64,000 nucleotides of DNA, taken from Oscillospiraceae bacterium. Its GTDB lineage: Bacteria > Bacillota > Clostridia > Oscillospirales > Oscillospiraceae. Both the position numbers and the translations under genes were made by a program. Below are positions 35,325 through 43,176 of the stretch, in pieces (position 1 is the first letter of the stretch; every line of letters starts with the position of its first letter). Location of the stretch: the NCBI GenBank assembly GCA_902778115.1, contig CACYWG010000003.1:105246-169245 (forward strand), written 5' to 3'. The notes beneath the pieces are model-generated. The model had not been told where the DNA came from and did no database searches. It saw only the letters and a list, made by a program, of their open reading frames with translations.

Positions 35325-36920
35325 ATGGGTGAACACAAAATCCTGAAAAACAAGTGGTTCCTGTATCTGACGGAGTTTTTCGCGGGCGTGTCCGTGATGG
35401 CCGTGGAGCTCGGCGCCAGCCGCCTGCTCGCGCCCTATTTCAGCTCCTCCCAGATCGTCTGGACCATCATCATCGGCACCATCATGATCGCCATGGCGCT
35501 CGGCAACCTCTACGGCGGCCGCGCCGCGGACAAGAACCCCGATCCCGCGCGGCTCTACCGCCGCATCCTGATCGCCGCGGTCTGGATCGCCGCGATCCCG
35601 GTGCTGGGCAAGTACCTGATCATGGGCATCACGGGACTGCTGATCATCACGGTCAGCACCAACTTCCTCGTGATCGCGGCCTTCGTGTCCTGCATGCTGA
35701 TTTTCGTGTTCCCGCTCTTCCTGCTGGGCACCGTCACGCCCTCGCTGGTGAAGGTCACGGTGGACAGCCTCGACGACAGCGGCCGTACCGTCGGTCGGCT
35801 CGGCGCCTGCAACACGATCGGCAGCATCCTCGGCACCTTCCTGCCCACCTTCGTCACGATCCCGGCCGTGGGCACCGCCGTCACCTTTCTGATCTTCTCC
35901 GGCGTGCTGCTGGCGATCGCGCTCGTCTATTTCCTCAGCGAGAAGACGAAGCTGCGCGCCGTGATCATCGCCGTGATCCTCTTTCTCCTCTGCCTGATCT
36001 TCGGCCGCAGCACGGCCTTCGCCTTCTGGGAGGACGACCTGAGCTACGAGGGCGAATCGGTCTATAACTACCTGCAGGTCAAGGAGGACGACCGGCAGGT
36101 CACTCTCTCGACCAACGTGCTCTTCGGCGTGCAGAGCGTGATGATGAAGGAGGGCGGCCTGACCGGCATGTACTACGACTACGCGCTGGCGGGGCCCGTC
36201 ATGGCCGGAAAGGACGCGCCGAAGGTCCTCGTGCTCGGCAACGGCAGCGGCACCTTCGCCTCGCAGTGCCTGGACTACTTCCCCGGCTGCACGGCCGAGG
36301 GCGTGGAGATCGACGGCAAGATCACGCAGCTTGCCTGGGATTACTTCGCCATGCCCGAGGCGGTGCAGGTGACGGAATACGACGGCCGCGCCTATCTGCA
36401 GGCGATCGACGACCGCTACGACGTGATCCTCGTGGACGCCTATCAGGACATCACGATCCCCTTCCAGATGTCCTCGGTGGAGTTTTTCCGCCTGGTGCGC
36501 GATCACCTGGCCGAGGGCGGCGTGATGGTCGTCAACATCAACATGCGCTCGGACGGCGAGGGCAGCATCAACCAGTATCTCTGCGACACGATCGCCTCGG
36601 TCTTTGACGCTGTTGCCACCGTGGACGTGCCCTACACCACCAACCGCGAGCTCTTCGCCTGTGTCGGCGAAACGCCCGCCGAGCGCCTCGCCGCCGGCAC
36701 GGAGCGCGTGGCCGATCCCGCGCTGCGCAGCCTGATGGTGCGCATTTCCGCCGATCTGGTCCCCTATGCAGGCGGCGAGCGCATCTTCACCGACGATCAG
36801 GCGCCGGTGGAGCTGCTGGGCATGCGCATGATCGACGGCATCATCGGGCAGGAGCTGAGCTATTACAAGGAGATCTATGCGCGCGACGGCCTGCAGGGCA
36901 TCCTCGACGACTTCCGCTGA
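35325..36920 (+). CDS. Membrane-fused spermidine-synthase-like protein
   Basis: 531 residues. About six or seven helices (residues 10-225) form an N-terminal membrane domain. The C-terminal half is a Rossmann methyltransferase/spermidine-synthase fold: VLVLGNGSGTFASQCLDYF (about 303-321), VEIDGKI for the nucleoside, YDGRAYL, and YDVILVDAYQ as the acceptor-site Asp region. Fused membrane SpeE-like proteins are widespread, but few are characterised. They may make polyamines, or move aminopropyl or methyl groups, at the membrane. GTGAGG lies 8-9 nt before the ATG. A terminator that recurs at 37545-37577 follows. Confidence 0.82.
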   Translation: MGEHKILKNKWFLYLTEFFAGVSVMAVELGASRLLAPYFSSSQIVWTIIIGTIMIAMALGNLYGGRAADKNPDPARLYRRILIAAVWIAAIPVLGKYLIMGITGLLIITVSTNFLVIAAFVSCMLIFVFPLFLLGTVTPSLVKVTVDSLDDSGRTVGRLGACNTIGSILGTFLPTFVTIPAVGTAVTFLIFSGVLLAIALVYFLSEKTKLRAVIIAVILFLLCLIFGRSTAFAFWEDDLSYEGESVYNYLQVKEDDRQVTLSTNVLFGVQSVMMKEGGLTGMYYDYALAGPVMAGKDAPKVLVLGNGSGTFASQCLDYFPGCTAEGVEIDGKITQLAWDYFAMPEAVQVTEYDGRAYLQAIDDRYDVILVDAYQDITIPFQMSSVEFFRLVRDHLAEGGVMVVNINMRSDGEGSINQYLCDTIASVFDAVATVDVPYTTNRELFACVGETPAERLAAGTERVADPALRSLMVRISADLVPYAGGERIFTDDQAPVELLGMRMIDGIIGQELSYYKEIYARDGLQGILDDFR

Positions 36921-36935
36921 AAGAAAGATAAAAGA

Positions 36936-36968
36936 GCAAAGCACAGGGCATCCGCCCTGTGCTTTTTT
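36936..36968 (+). terminator. Terminator, copy 1 of an identical flanking palindrome
   Basis: AAAGCACAGGGC pairs with GCCCTGTGCTTT around ATCC, followed by a T-run. The whole 33-nt unit is repeated without change at 37545-37577, on the other side of the transposase gene. Confidence 0.9.
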
Positions 36969-37459
36969 CATTCTGTGTAATATCGATCCTCCGCCCACTT
37001 TGCCGGGTTCTTCTCTATATAGTCCCAGATCATGGCATAATCCTCCGCGCCGCGGATCACGTGCTCGTGGAAGGATCGCTGCCAGATATTTGCTCCGACT
37101 TCTTTGTTGACAAGCCGCTTCATTGCACCAATCGCATCAGAAAGCGTAGGGGCCGACGCCCTCGGCGGCCCGCTCTGCAGCTCATCGCTGATGCGGAGGA
37201 TCAGATGAATATGATTTGGCATGATGACATATTTGTCAATCGACACGCCGCAGATGCGATCCGTTGACAGGATATATTTTTCTACGATTTTACCGGTCGC
37301 CGTAAGGCTCAGACACGGGCCGCCGAGGGCGTCGGCCCCTACGCTGATCTCCGACAGCAGGCAGCGCCTGTTCTTCGTGCAGACGGTAACAAAGTACGCG
37401 CCCGGAGAGGAATAGTCATAGTTCGGCAAACGATTCGATTTCCGCTTCGGTAAATCCAT
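36968..37459 (-). CDS. REP-associated (Y1/HUH) tyrosine transposase
   Basis: 163 residues. The HUH metal motif is in VIMPNHIHLIL (about 77-87). The N-terminal GAYFVTVCTKNR strand and the C-terminal helix IWDYIEKNPAKW with the nucleophile Tyr complete the Y1 fold, as in RAYT proteins. These enzymes nick single-stranded DNA at hairpin foot sites. AAGGTG lies 8 nt before the ATG. The stop codon touches the flanking palindrome. Two stretches of the protein, GADALGGP (about 42-49) and GPPRASAPT (about 97-105), are encoded by the two arms of a perfect 30-bp inverted repeat. The reading frame is intact and the catalytic residues are kept, so the enzyme may be active. Confidence 0.88.
   Translation of the reverse strand: MDLPKRKSNRLPNYDYSSPGAYFVTVCTKNRRCLLSEISVGADALGGPCLSLTATGKIVEKYILSTDRICGVSIDKYVIMPNHIHLILRISDELQSGPPRASAPTLSDAIGAMKRLVNKEVGANIWQRSFHEHVIRGAEDYAMIWDYIEKNPAKWAEDRYYTE
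37143..37172. repeat. 30-bp inverted repeat inside the transposase gene, left arm
   Basis: Perfect reverse complement of 37316-37345. The core GGGGCCGACGCCC is followed by CGGCGGCCCG. It encodes part of GPPRASAPT on the minus strand. Confidence 0.9.
37316..37345. repeat. 30-bp inverted repeat inside the transposase gene, right arm
   Basis: Perfect reverse complement of 37143-37172, 143 bp away. It encodes part of VGADALGGP on the minus strand. Confidence 0.9.
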
Positions 37460-37544
37460 ATCACAAGCACCTTTTTCTTGCAGGAACTGCCATGCCGCTT
37501 GTTTTCATCATATCACAAATCCGGCAATTCAAACAGGAAGAACG

Positions 37545-37577
37545 GCAAAGCACAGGGCATCCGCCCTGTGCTTTTTT
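37545..37577 (+). terminator. Palindrome copy 2, identical to 36936-36968
   Basis: Same 33 nt as copy 1, with the T-run on the plus strand. No rightward gene ends here; the leftward XRE gene ends at 37576, so this copy was probably placed by the transposase rather than kept as a terminator. Confidence 0.85.
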
Positions 37578-37776
37578 ATTCTTCCACATATTCCATGATG
37601 TCCTCTACGCGGCAGGAGAGGATTTTGCAGAACATTTCGATCGTGTGCGTGCTGACGCTCTCATTGCGCTTCATACGCGTGATCTGTCCGGGGCTCACGC
37701 CATAGCGTTTGATCAGCGCATATTGTGTGATTTCCTTTTCCTCCATGGTTTTCCATAATTTAGCATAAGACATCAT
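37576..37776 (-). CDS. Small XRE/Cro-type DNA-binding protein
   Basis: About 66 residues that are one helix-turn-helix domain: KLWKTMEEKEITQYALIKRYGVSPGQITRMKRNESVSTHTIEMFCKIL without any partner domain (recognition helix near 27-38). Two ATGs (37776, 37773) fit; GGTG lies about 6 nt before them. The frame stays open to 37875, but upstream codons would cross the intergenic operator. It diverges from the zinc-ribbon gene at 37868, and the palindrome at 37824-37839 between them is a likely binding site. It probably represses itself and its neighbour. Confidence 0.8.
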   Translation of the reverse strand: MMSYAKLWKTMEEKEITQYALIKRYGVSPGQITRMKRNESVSTHTIEMFCKILSCRVEDIMEYVEE

Positions 37777-37823
37777 AAAATCACCGCTTTCCACTTGCAT
37801 GTTAACCGGGAACGGTGTATATT

Positions 37824-37839
37824 GATATTGACCAATATC
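37824..37839. promoter_or_regulatory. Palindromic operator candidate
   Basis: GATATTG-AC-CAATATC, a perfect 7-bp inverted repeat with a 2-bp spacer. A further half-site-like GTTAATATC follows at 37841-37849. It lies between the divergent XRE gene and the 37868 gene. Confidence 0.5.
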
Positions 37840-37867
37840 GGTTAATATCGCAAGGAGGAATATGTAA

Positions 37868-38578
37868 ATGAGCACGATTTATTTCTGCCCAAAATGCAAA
37901 GCAACATTTTCTGTTGCTGACGGAACAGGAAAAGAATGTCCAGACTGTCATTGTGAGACTGTTTCCAGTGGTTATGCAGAAGCGGATTGGTACGCCATGC
38001 CGTTCAAGGAAAGAGACGCAAAAAAGCGGGCTATGATTGCACAGAGTGCCCCGTCCGTAACAGAAAACGCAGTCAAAGAAGATCCTGTCAAGGCAGAAGA
38101 TACCGTATACTCATTGGATGGTGTTCGCGGCAGACATATTGATATTTACGAAAACAAGGTCGTCTTGACAGTAAAGGTCAGCGTCGGTTCTTTACTGACA
38201 GGGAATGTCACTGATGGAGAGAAGACGATTTACTTCTCAGATTGTATTGGTGTTCAGTACAAGAAAAGCGGGCTTTCAATTGGATATCTTCAATTTGAAA
38301 CCGCAGGCGGCCTGATGAATAATAAGGCCAACAATTTTTTTAATGAAAATACCTTCACCTGGGACACCACAAAGCAGTCAAACGAGAAAATGCAGGAAGT
38401 TGCTGCGTATTGCAAAAAACGAGTTGACGAAATCAAGTCGCAAAAGAATGTAGCCACTTCCGTCGTGCAGCAAATCTCTCCTGCAGACGAGCTGAGGAAA
38501 TATAAAGATCTTCTTGACAGCGGCATCATTACGCAGGAAGAGTTTAACGCGAAGAAAAAGCAGTTGCTCGGACTGTAA
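37868..38578 (+). CDS. Zinc-ribbon / PH-like / SHOCT-domain protein
   Basis: 236 residues. The N-terminus is a zinc ribbon with two CxxC pairs (FCPKCKATF and CPDCHCE, residues 6-32). A central beta-rich domain (about 85-165, GRHIDIYENKVVLTVKV to GLSIGYLQFETAGG) is like DUF4429/bacterial PH domains. The C-terminus is a SHOCT helix pair, ELRKYKDLLDSGIITQEEFNAKKKQLL. Such proteins probably bind membranes or other proteins; no enzyme motif is seen. AAGGAGG lies 8 nt before the ATG. The gene is clearly richer in A and T than its neighbours, which suggests transfer with the small regulator. Confidence 0.8.
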   Translation: MSTIYFCPKCKATFSVADGTGKECPDCHCETVSSGYAEADWYAMPFKERDAKKRAMIAQSAPSVTENAVKEDPVKAEDTVYSLDGVRGRHIDIYENKVVLTVKVSVGSLLTGNVTDGEKTIYFSDCIGVQYKKSGLSIGYLQFETAGGLMNNKANNFFNENTFTWDTTKQSNEKMQEVAAYCKKRVDEIKSQKNVATSVVQQISPADELRKYKDLLDSGIITQEEFNAKKKQLLGL

Positions 38579-38599
38579 TTCACAACCACAAACCGACCC

Positions 38600-38630
38600 C
38601 GGCCGGGAGATGATCTCCCGGCCGTTTTTT
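38600..38630 (+). terminator. Terminator after the zinc-ribbon gene
   Basis: CGGCCGGGAGA/TCTCCCGGCCG around TGA, followed by TTTTTT. Confidence 0.93.
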
Positions 38631-38654
38631 GCCACCGTCACGCGGATCCTGTTT

Positions 38655-38671
38655 CTAAAAACTGAAAACTA
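38655..38671 (-). repeat. AGTTTTC/AGTTTTT heptamers at the spoVAE stop codon
   Basis: On the minus strand the TAG stop of spoVAE opens TAGTTTTCAGTTTTTAG, two 7-bp units like those after rel and the nucleoside phosphorylase. Confidence 0.55.
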
Positions 38672-39040
38672 CTTGTTCTTGTCCCCCGGTTTGAAGACGA
38701 GCGCGACGAGGTAGCCGAAGAACATGGCCGCGCAGATGCCGCCCGCCGCCGCGGTAAAGCCGCCCGTGAAGGCGCCCAGCAGTCCCTTCTCCTCCACGGC
38801 CTTTTTGACGCCCTTCGCCAGGGCGCTGCCGAAGCCGGTCAGCGGCACGGTCGCGCCCGCGCCCGCCCAGTCAGCCAGCGGCTGATAGACGCCCAGCGCC
38901 CCGAGCAGCACGCCGGTGACCACAAAAATGGTCAGAATGCGCGCGGGCGTGAGCTTCGTATAGTCGATCAACAGCTGCCCGACGGCGCACAGCAGCCCGC
39001 CCACGGCAAAGGCCTTTCCATATTCAATCAGCAGTTCCAT
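38669..39040 (-). CDS. spoVAE: Stage V sporulation protein AE (SpoVAE/SpoVAEb)
   Basis: 123 residues with four helices. The start LLIEYGKAFAVGGLLCAVGQ and the middle LTGFGSALAKGVKKAVEEKG are characteristic of SpoVAEb. It is part of the SpoVA channel that moves dipicolinic acid into the forming spore and out at germination. GGAGG lies 8 nt before the ATG. It overlaps spoVAD by 17 bp. In sporulating cells the genes belong to the forespore (sigma-G) programme; I could not mark a convincing sigma-G box here. Confidence 0.95.
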   Translation of the reverse strand: MELLIEYGKAFAVGGLLCAVGQLLIDYTKLTPARILTIFVVTGVLLGALGVYQPLADWAGAGATVPLTGFGSALAKGVKKAVEEKGLLGAFTGGFTAAAGGICAAMFFGYLVALVFKPGDKNK

Positions 39041-40058
39041 TGCCCCATCCTCCGTTCTCGATGGCCACCGCGTGGCAGATCCCCGGGATGCTGTTGCCCT
39101 GCTGCGCGCTCAGCGGGCTCATCAGCGCGCCGGTGGCGGCGAAAAGCACACGCTTCCACACGCCCTTTTCCATGCCGCGCAGGATGTGTCCGCCCAGCAC
39201 CGAGGCGCTGCAGCCGCAGCCGGAGCCGCCGGCGTTCACGTCCTGCGTATTCAGGTCAAAGAGCAGCACGCCGCAGTCCATATAGCTGCAGTCGAGCTCC
39301 ACGCCGTCGCGGCGGAAGAGCTCCTGCAGGATGTCGTGCCCGAGCGCGCCGAGGTCTCCGGTGAAGATGGCGTCGTAATCTTTGGGACTGCGTCCGGTGT
39401 CGGCAAAATGCGCCTTGAGCGTCTCGTAGGCCGCCGGCGCCATCGCAGAGCCCATGGCGTTTGCGTCTTTGATGCCCGCGTCCACGATGCTGCCGAAGGT
39501 CACGGCCGTCACGCGCGGCCCTTTTCCCTCTTTGCCCAGCAGCACCGCGCCGGCGCCGGTGACGGTCCACTGCGCCGTGGGCGGGCGCTGACCGCCGTAC
39601 TCCAGCGGGAAGCGGTACTGCCGCTCGGCCGAGCAGAAATGCGAGCCGGTGACCGCGGCGGCGGTCCCGGCATAGCCGCCGTCGATCAGCAGCGCCGCGA
39701 GGCCCAGGCTCTCGGCCATCGTCGAGCAGGCGCCGTAAAGGCCCAGGTAGGGCAGCTTCGAGTCCTTCATGGCAAAGGCCGAGCTGATGCACTGGTTCAG
39801 CAGATCCCCGGAGAAGACCGCGTCGAGCGCGGAGGGCGGCAGCTGCGCCTTGGCGCAGGCCAGCTCGAAGCACTGGCGGAGCATGTGGCTCTCCGCCTTT
39901 TCCCAGGTCTGTTCGCCGAAATAGGAGTCCTCGGATATCAGGTCGAAGCAGTCCTTCAGCGGCCCCTCGCCCTCCTTCTGCCCGACCACGCTGGCGTAGC
40001 CGACGATCGACGGCGCGGACGGGAGCAGCAGCGTCTGCTTTCCGATGCGTTTATTCAC
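39024..40058 (-). CDS. spoVAD: Stage V sporulation protein AD (SpoVAD)
   Basis: 344 residues, normal for SpoVAD, with the thiolase-like fold shared with FabH. Typical stretches are SIVGYASVVGQKEGEGPL, GGYAGTAAAVTGSHFCSAERQYRFP-like middle, and a Gly-rich GGSGCGCSASVLGGHILR near the end. SpoVAD is the soluble subunit that binds dipicolinic acid. The start is GTG with GGGG about 6 nt before. Usually spoVAC lies just upstream, but here 40059 onwards is the rny promoter and leader, so spoVAC is not in place. Confidence 0.95.
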   Translation of the reverse strand: MNKRIGKQTLLLPSAPSIVGYASVVGQKEGEGPLKDCFDLISEDSYFGEQTWEKAESHMLRQCFELACAKAQLPPSALDAVFSGDLLNQCISSAFAMKDSKLPYLGLYGACSTMAESLGLAALLIDGGYAGTAAAVTGSHFCSAERQYRFPLEYGGQRPPTAQWTVTGAGAVLLGKEGKGPRVTAVTFGSIVDAGIKDANAMGSAMAPAAYETLKAHFADTGRSPKDYDAIFTGDLGALGHDILQELFRRDGVELDCSYMDCGVLLFDLNTQDVNAGGSGCGCSASVLGGHILRGMEKGVWKRVLFAATGALMSPLSAQQGNSIPGICHAVAIENGGWGNGTAD

Positions 40059-40163
40059 AGCAATCCCCCATTTTTGTTGATGGACTTAGTTTGCCCGTCT
40101 GCGGACGAAATCCGCGGCCCCGCGGCGCTCCAATTTTTCCCATGGTTTTTCCCGCGTTCGTAC

Positions 40164-40192
40164 TTGACATAACACCATCAACAAGTTAAAAT
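40164..40192 (+). promoter_or_regulatory. Promoter of rny
   Basis: Perfect TTGACA (40164-40169), 17-bp spacer and TAAAAT (40187-40192). The leader to the rny start is about 165 nt. Confidence 0.85.
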
Positions 40193-40199
40193 AGATCGG

Positions 40200-40339
40200 A
40201 TAGAATTTTGACCGGCATCAGGGGAGATGCCTGCCACGGTTCTATGTTTACAATGCCACGGACGGATGCGTTTTATGGTCCGTCTTTGCTTAGATCCAAT
40301 CGAATACCCGATCCCGCAGTAACCACCGCAAAATTCTAA
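40200..40339 (+). ncRNA. Structured leader RNA upstream of rny
   Basis: The first and last 10 nt pair perfectly (TAGAATTTTG, 40200-40209, with CAAAATTCTA, 40330-40339) and close a 120-nt domain. Inside it GGCATC/GATGCC (40214-40231) and GACGGA/TCCGTC (near 40260-40283) form further hairpins, and TGCCACGG occurs twice. The domain ends just before the rny ribosome site (GGAGGTG, 40346-40352). This looks like a regulatory leader, or a small RNA processed from it. I do not recognise a known riboswitch class. Confidence 0.5.
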
Positions 40340-40364
40340 AAGAATGGAGGTGTGTTTACTACCT

Positions 40365-41906
40365 ATGCACTGGTTAATAGGCATTTTGATCGGTCTGGTT
40401 GTGGGCGCAGGCATCACAGCCGCCGTTTTTGTCACCCGTGAAAAGAACGCCGAACGCAGTATCGCCAACGCCGAAGAACAGGCCAGGCAGATCGTCAACG
40501 ATGCTATTAAGAGCGGCGAGAGCAAGAAAAGAGAGTCTCTCGTCGAAGCAAAGGAAGAAATACACAGACGCCGCTCCGAGTATGAGCGGGAAGAAAAGGC
40601 ACGCCGTGCCGAGCTGCAGAAGCAGGAACGCCGCCTGCAGCAGAAGGAAGAAAATCTGGACCGCAAGATCGATTCTGTCGAGAAGAAGAGTGACACCCTC
40701 AACAGCAAGATCGCTGCCGCCGAAGCTCAGCAGAAGGAGATCGCCCAGGTCAAGAAGAGCCAGCTGGAAATGCTGGAACGGATTTCCGGCTTCTCCACCG
40801 AAGACGCCAAGACCTACCTGATCAACGCCGTCCGTGACGACGCGACCCACGAAATGGCGATGAAGGTGAAGGAGGTCGAGGCCCAGTTCAAGGATGAGGC
40901 CGACGACCGCGCCCGCGAGATCATCGCCACCGCCATCCAGCGCTGCGCCGCCGACCACGCCAGCGAGATCACCGTCTCTGTCGTCCCCCTCCCCAACGAC
41001 GAGATGAAGGGCCGCATCATCGGCCGCGAGGGCCGCAACATCCGCAGCATCGAAACGCTGACGGGCTGCGACCTGATTATCGACGACACCCCCGAGGCCA
41101 TCACCGTCTCCAGCTTCGACCCCGTCCGCCGCGAGGTGGCGCGCCTGGCGCTGGAGAAGCTGATCCAGGATGGCCGCATCCACCCCGCCCGCATCGAGGA
41201 AATGATCGCCAAGGCCCAGAAGGAGGTCAACGCCACCATCAAGGCCGAGGGCGAGCGCGCCGTGTTCGAAACGAACATCCACGGCCTGCACCCCGAGATC
41301 ATCAAGCTGCTGGGCCGCATGAAGTACCGCACCAGCTACGGCCAGAACGTGCTGAACCACTCCATCGAGGTCTCCCACATCGCAGGCCTCATGGCCGCCG
41401 AGCTCGGCGTAGACGTGAACATCGCCAAGCGCGCCGGTCTCCTGCACGACATCGGCAAGAGCATCGACCACGAGGTCGAGGGCAGCCACGTCACCATCGG
41501 CGTGGACATCTGCCGCAAGTACAAGGAGTCCGAGGCCGTCATCCACTGCATCGAGGCGCACCATGGCGACGTGGAGCCGCACACGATCGAGGCCTGCCTT
41601 GTCCAGGCGGCCGACGCGATCTCCGCCTCCCGCCCCGGCGCCCGCCGCGAGAACATTGAGAACTACGTCAAGCGTCTGGAAAAGCTGGAGGAAGTGTCCA
41701 AGAGCTTCCCCGGCATTGCCAGTTCCTATGCGATCCAGGCCGGCCGCGAGATCCGCGTGATGGTCAAGCCCGAAGAGGTCAGCGAGGACCAGATGGTGCT
41801 GCTGGCCCGCGACATCGCCAAGAAGATCGAGGAGGAGCTGACCTATCCCGGTCAGATCAAGGTCCATCTCCTGCGCGAGACCAAAGCCGTCGATTACGCC
41901 AAATAA
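40365..41906 (+). CDS. rny: Ribonuclease Y
   Basis: About 513 residues. One N-terminal helix ([20 protein letters not shown]) anchors it in the membrane. A long charged coiled coil follows (about 25-165). The KH domain has [13 protein letters not shown] (near 215), and the HD domain has the metal site [17 protein letters not shown] (about 355-371). It is an endonuclease that starts decay of many mRNAs in Gram-positive bacteria. The ATG at 40365 is favoured because GGAGGTG (40346-40352) lies upstream, though 12 nt away; an ATG at 40344 overlaps that site. Transcription starts from a strong promoter through a structured leader, so self-regulation is possible. Confidence 0.95.
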   Translation: MHWLIGILIGLVVGAGITAAVFVTREKNAERSIANAEEQARQIVNDAIKSGESKKRESLVEAKEEIHRRRSEYEREEKARRAELQKQERRLQQKEENLDRKIDSVEKKSDTLNSKIAAAEAQQKEIAQVKKSQLEMLERISGFSTEDAKTYLINAVRDDATHEMAMKVKEVEAQFKDEADDRAREIIATAIQRCAADHASEITVSVVPLPNDEMKGRIIGREGRNIRSIETLTGCDLIIDDTPEAITVSSFDPVRREVARLALEKLIQDGRIHPARIEEMIAKAQKEVNATIKAEGERAVFETNIHGLHPEIIKLLGRMKYRTSYGQNVLNHSIEVSHIAGLMAAELGVDVNIAKRAGLLHDIGKSIDHEVEGSHVTIGVDICRKYKESEAVIHCIEAHHGDVEPHTIEACLVQAADAISASRPGARRENIENYVKRLEKLEEVSKSFPGIASSYAIQAGREIRVMVKPEEVSEDQMVLLARDIAKKIEEELTYPGQIKVHLLRETKAVDYAK

Positions 41907-41910
41907 ACAG

Positions 41911-41952
41911 AAAAGCACCTGTGGAAGCCTTTGCTTTCACAGGTGCTTTTTT
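41911..41952. terminator. Bidirectional terminator between rny and the LCP gene
   Basis: AAAAGCACCTGTG (41911-41923) pairs with CACAGGTGCTTTT (41938-41950), A-run and T-run on the two sides, between two convergent genes. Confidence 0.93.
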
Positions 41953-43024
41953 ATTGCCCGTAATACTCCGCGCCGCGCAGCTCGCCGCTTGTGGCATGGT
42001 AGCCGCTTGCGTCGTGATAGACGATGTCCAGGTTCTCCCGCGTGATCGGCGCTGTGTAGGGATTCAGGCAGTCGTTGATCATCGGCAGCCACGCCTCCGG
42101 CTCCGGCAGCGTATAGCTCAAACCCGCGACCGTGGCGGGCACGTTGGGCATGGTGTGGAAGCGGATATCTTCGCGCCGGCACTGCAGCGCCTGGCGCAGG
42201 AGCCAGGCGATATTGGCCGCCGTCAGGTCGGTGTCGGTGTGCGAGGCGATCAGCTCCGCCAGCTCCGGAAGCCGCGGCACACTGCCGAGCGACAGCAGCT
42301 GGCCGAGGGCCGCGTCCATGAAGCGCTGCTGCACGGCTACGCGGTCCAGGTCGCCGTTGAGATAGCTTGCGCGGTAGCGCACAAGGCCCATGGCCTCCTT
42401 CCCGCTCAGGTGCCGGAGTCCGGCGTCCAGATGAATATGCAGATCCTGGGCCGCGTCGTCGTAGTGCATCGCCTCCGGCAGCTCGAAATCGATCCCGCCG
42501 ACGAGATCCACCGCCTCGACGAAGACCCCCAGATCCACCACCGCGCAGCAGTCCGGCGTAAAGCCGCAGAGCTTCCGGATCTCCCGCCGCAGCCCCTCGC
42601 CGGGCGCGTCGCCGCTGTTGGCTGTGCCGGCATAGACAGCGTTGAGCTTGCGCACCGGCCAGTTGAGATTCACCAGCGTGTCGCGCGGGATGCTGACCAG
42701 GTCAAGCCCGTGCCGCAGCGTGTCGAGCCGCCCGAGCAGGATGGTGTCGGTATTGCCGCTGGCGTCGTCCCGTCCGGCCAGCAGGATGGTATAAACGCCC
42801 TGTTTGCGGCCGGAGATCCCGGCCTCCGCCGCGATCCGCGCCTCTGTCTGCCCGGTTTTTGCCGTTTCACGCAGCACGGCCTGCGTTTCCTCCGGAAAAG
42901 CCTCCGAAAGCGCCGGCGGCTGCTCCCAGCGCAAATACAGCAGCCAGGTGAGTACAAACAGGAGCATAGCAAACACGGTCGTGGCCAGCAGCCGCCATAT
43001 TCCGCGATGATGATTCATAGTCAT
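41951..43024 (-). CDS. LytR-CpsA-Psr (LCP) family glycopolymer ligase
   Basis: About 357 residues. A single N-terminal helix (about 12-32) anchors an outer catalytic domain. Family marks are TILLAGRDDASGNTDTILL with its Asp pair, VSIPRDTLV with the conserved Arg, KLNAVYAG, and LVRYRASYLNGDLDRVAVQQ near the end. LCP enzymes move glycans from undecaprenyl pyrophosphate to peptidoglycan. A natural substrate here would be the polymer of the 17498-34906 island. ATG at 43024 is chosen because AGGAGG lies 9 nt before it; an ATG at 43042 directly abuts another AGGAGG copy. It diverges from the MazF gene. Confidence 0.92.
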   Translation of the reverse strand: MTMNHHRGIWRLLATTVFAMLLFVLTWLLYLRWEQPPALSEAFPEETQAVLRETAKTGQTEARIAAEAGISGRKQGVYTILLAGRDDASGNTDTILLGRLDTLRHGLDLVSIPRDTLVNLNWPVRKLNAVYAGTANSGDAPGEGLRREIRKLCGFTPDCCAVVDLGVFVEAVDLVGGIDFELPEAMHYDDAAQDLHIHLDAGLRHLSGKEAMGLVRYRASYLNGDLDRVAVQQRFMDAALGQLLSLGSVPRLPELAELIASHTDTDLTAANIAWLLRQALQCRREDIRFHTMPNVPATVAGLSYTLPEPEAWLPMINDCLNPYTAPITRENLDIVYHDASGYHATSGELRGAEYYGQ

Positions 43025-43176
43025 CCGTTCATTCCTCCTCATCTCCTCCTATTATGTCCTTATCCTTCCGGATTCAGACGCTGTTTTGCGCCTGTATATT
43101 TTCCATTCCTGTGTGAGAAAATAAAAGCAGTCCTACATATACTGTATTGGACCACAAGCTATCCGGAGTGAGAAAT

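Larger units (their letters stand above)
36936..37577 (-). mobile_element. RAYT-like element bounded by identical 33-bp palindromes
   Basis: A HUH/Y1 transposase gene lies between two identical direct copies of a 33-nt palindrome (36936-36968 and 37545-37577). REP-associated tyrosine transposases are known to live between, and to mobilise, such palindromes. The limits are inferred from the repeat copies; no target duplication could be checked. Confidence 0.5.

Noticed and set aside
36938..36968. The 36938 hairpin as a transposon end only
   Set aside because: It is also a fully competent terminator for the spermidine-synthase-like gene, so I kept both readings.
37868..38578. Toxin-antitoxin pair with the small XRE gene
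   Set aside because: The zinc-ribbon/SHOCT protein lacks any known toxin fold, and the genes are divergent rather than in one operon.
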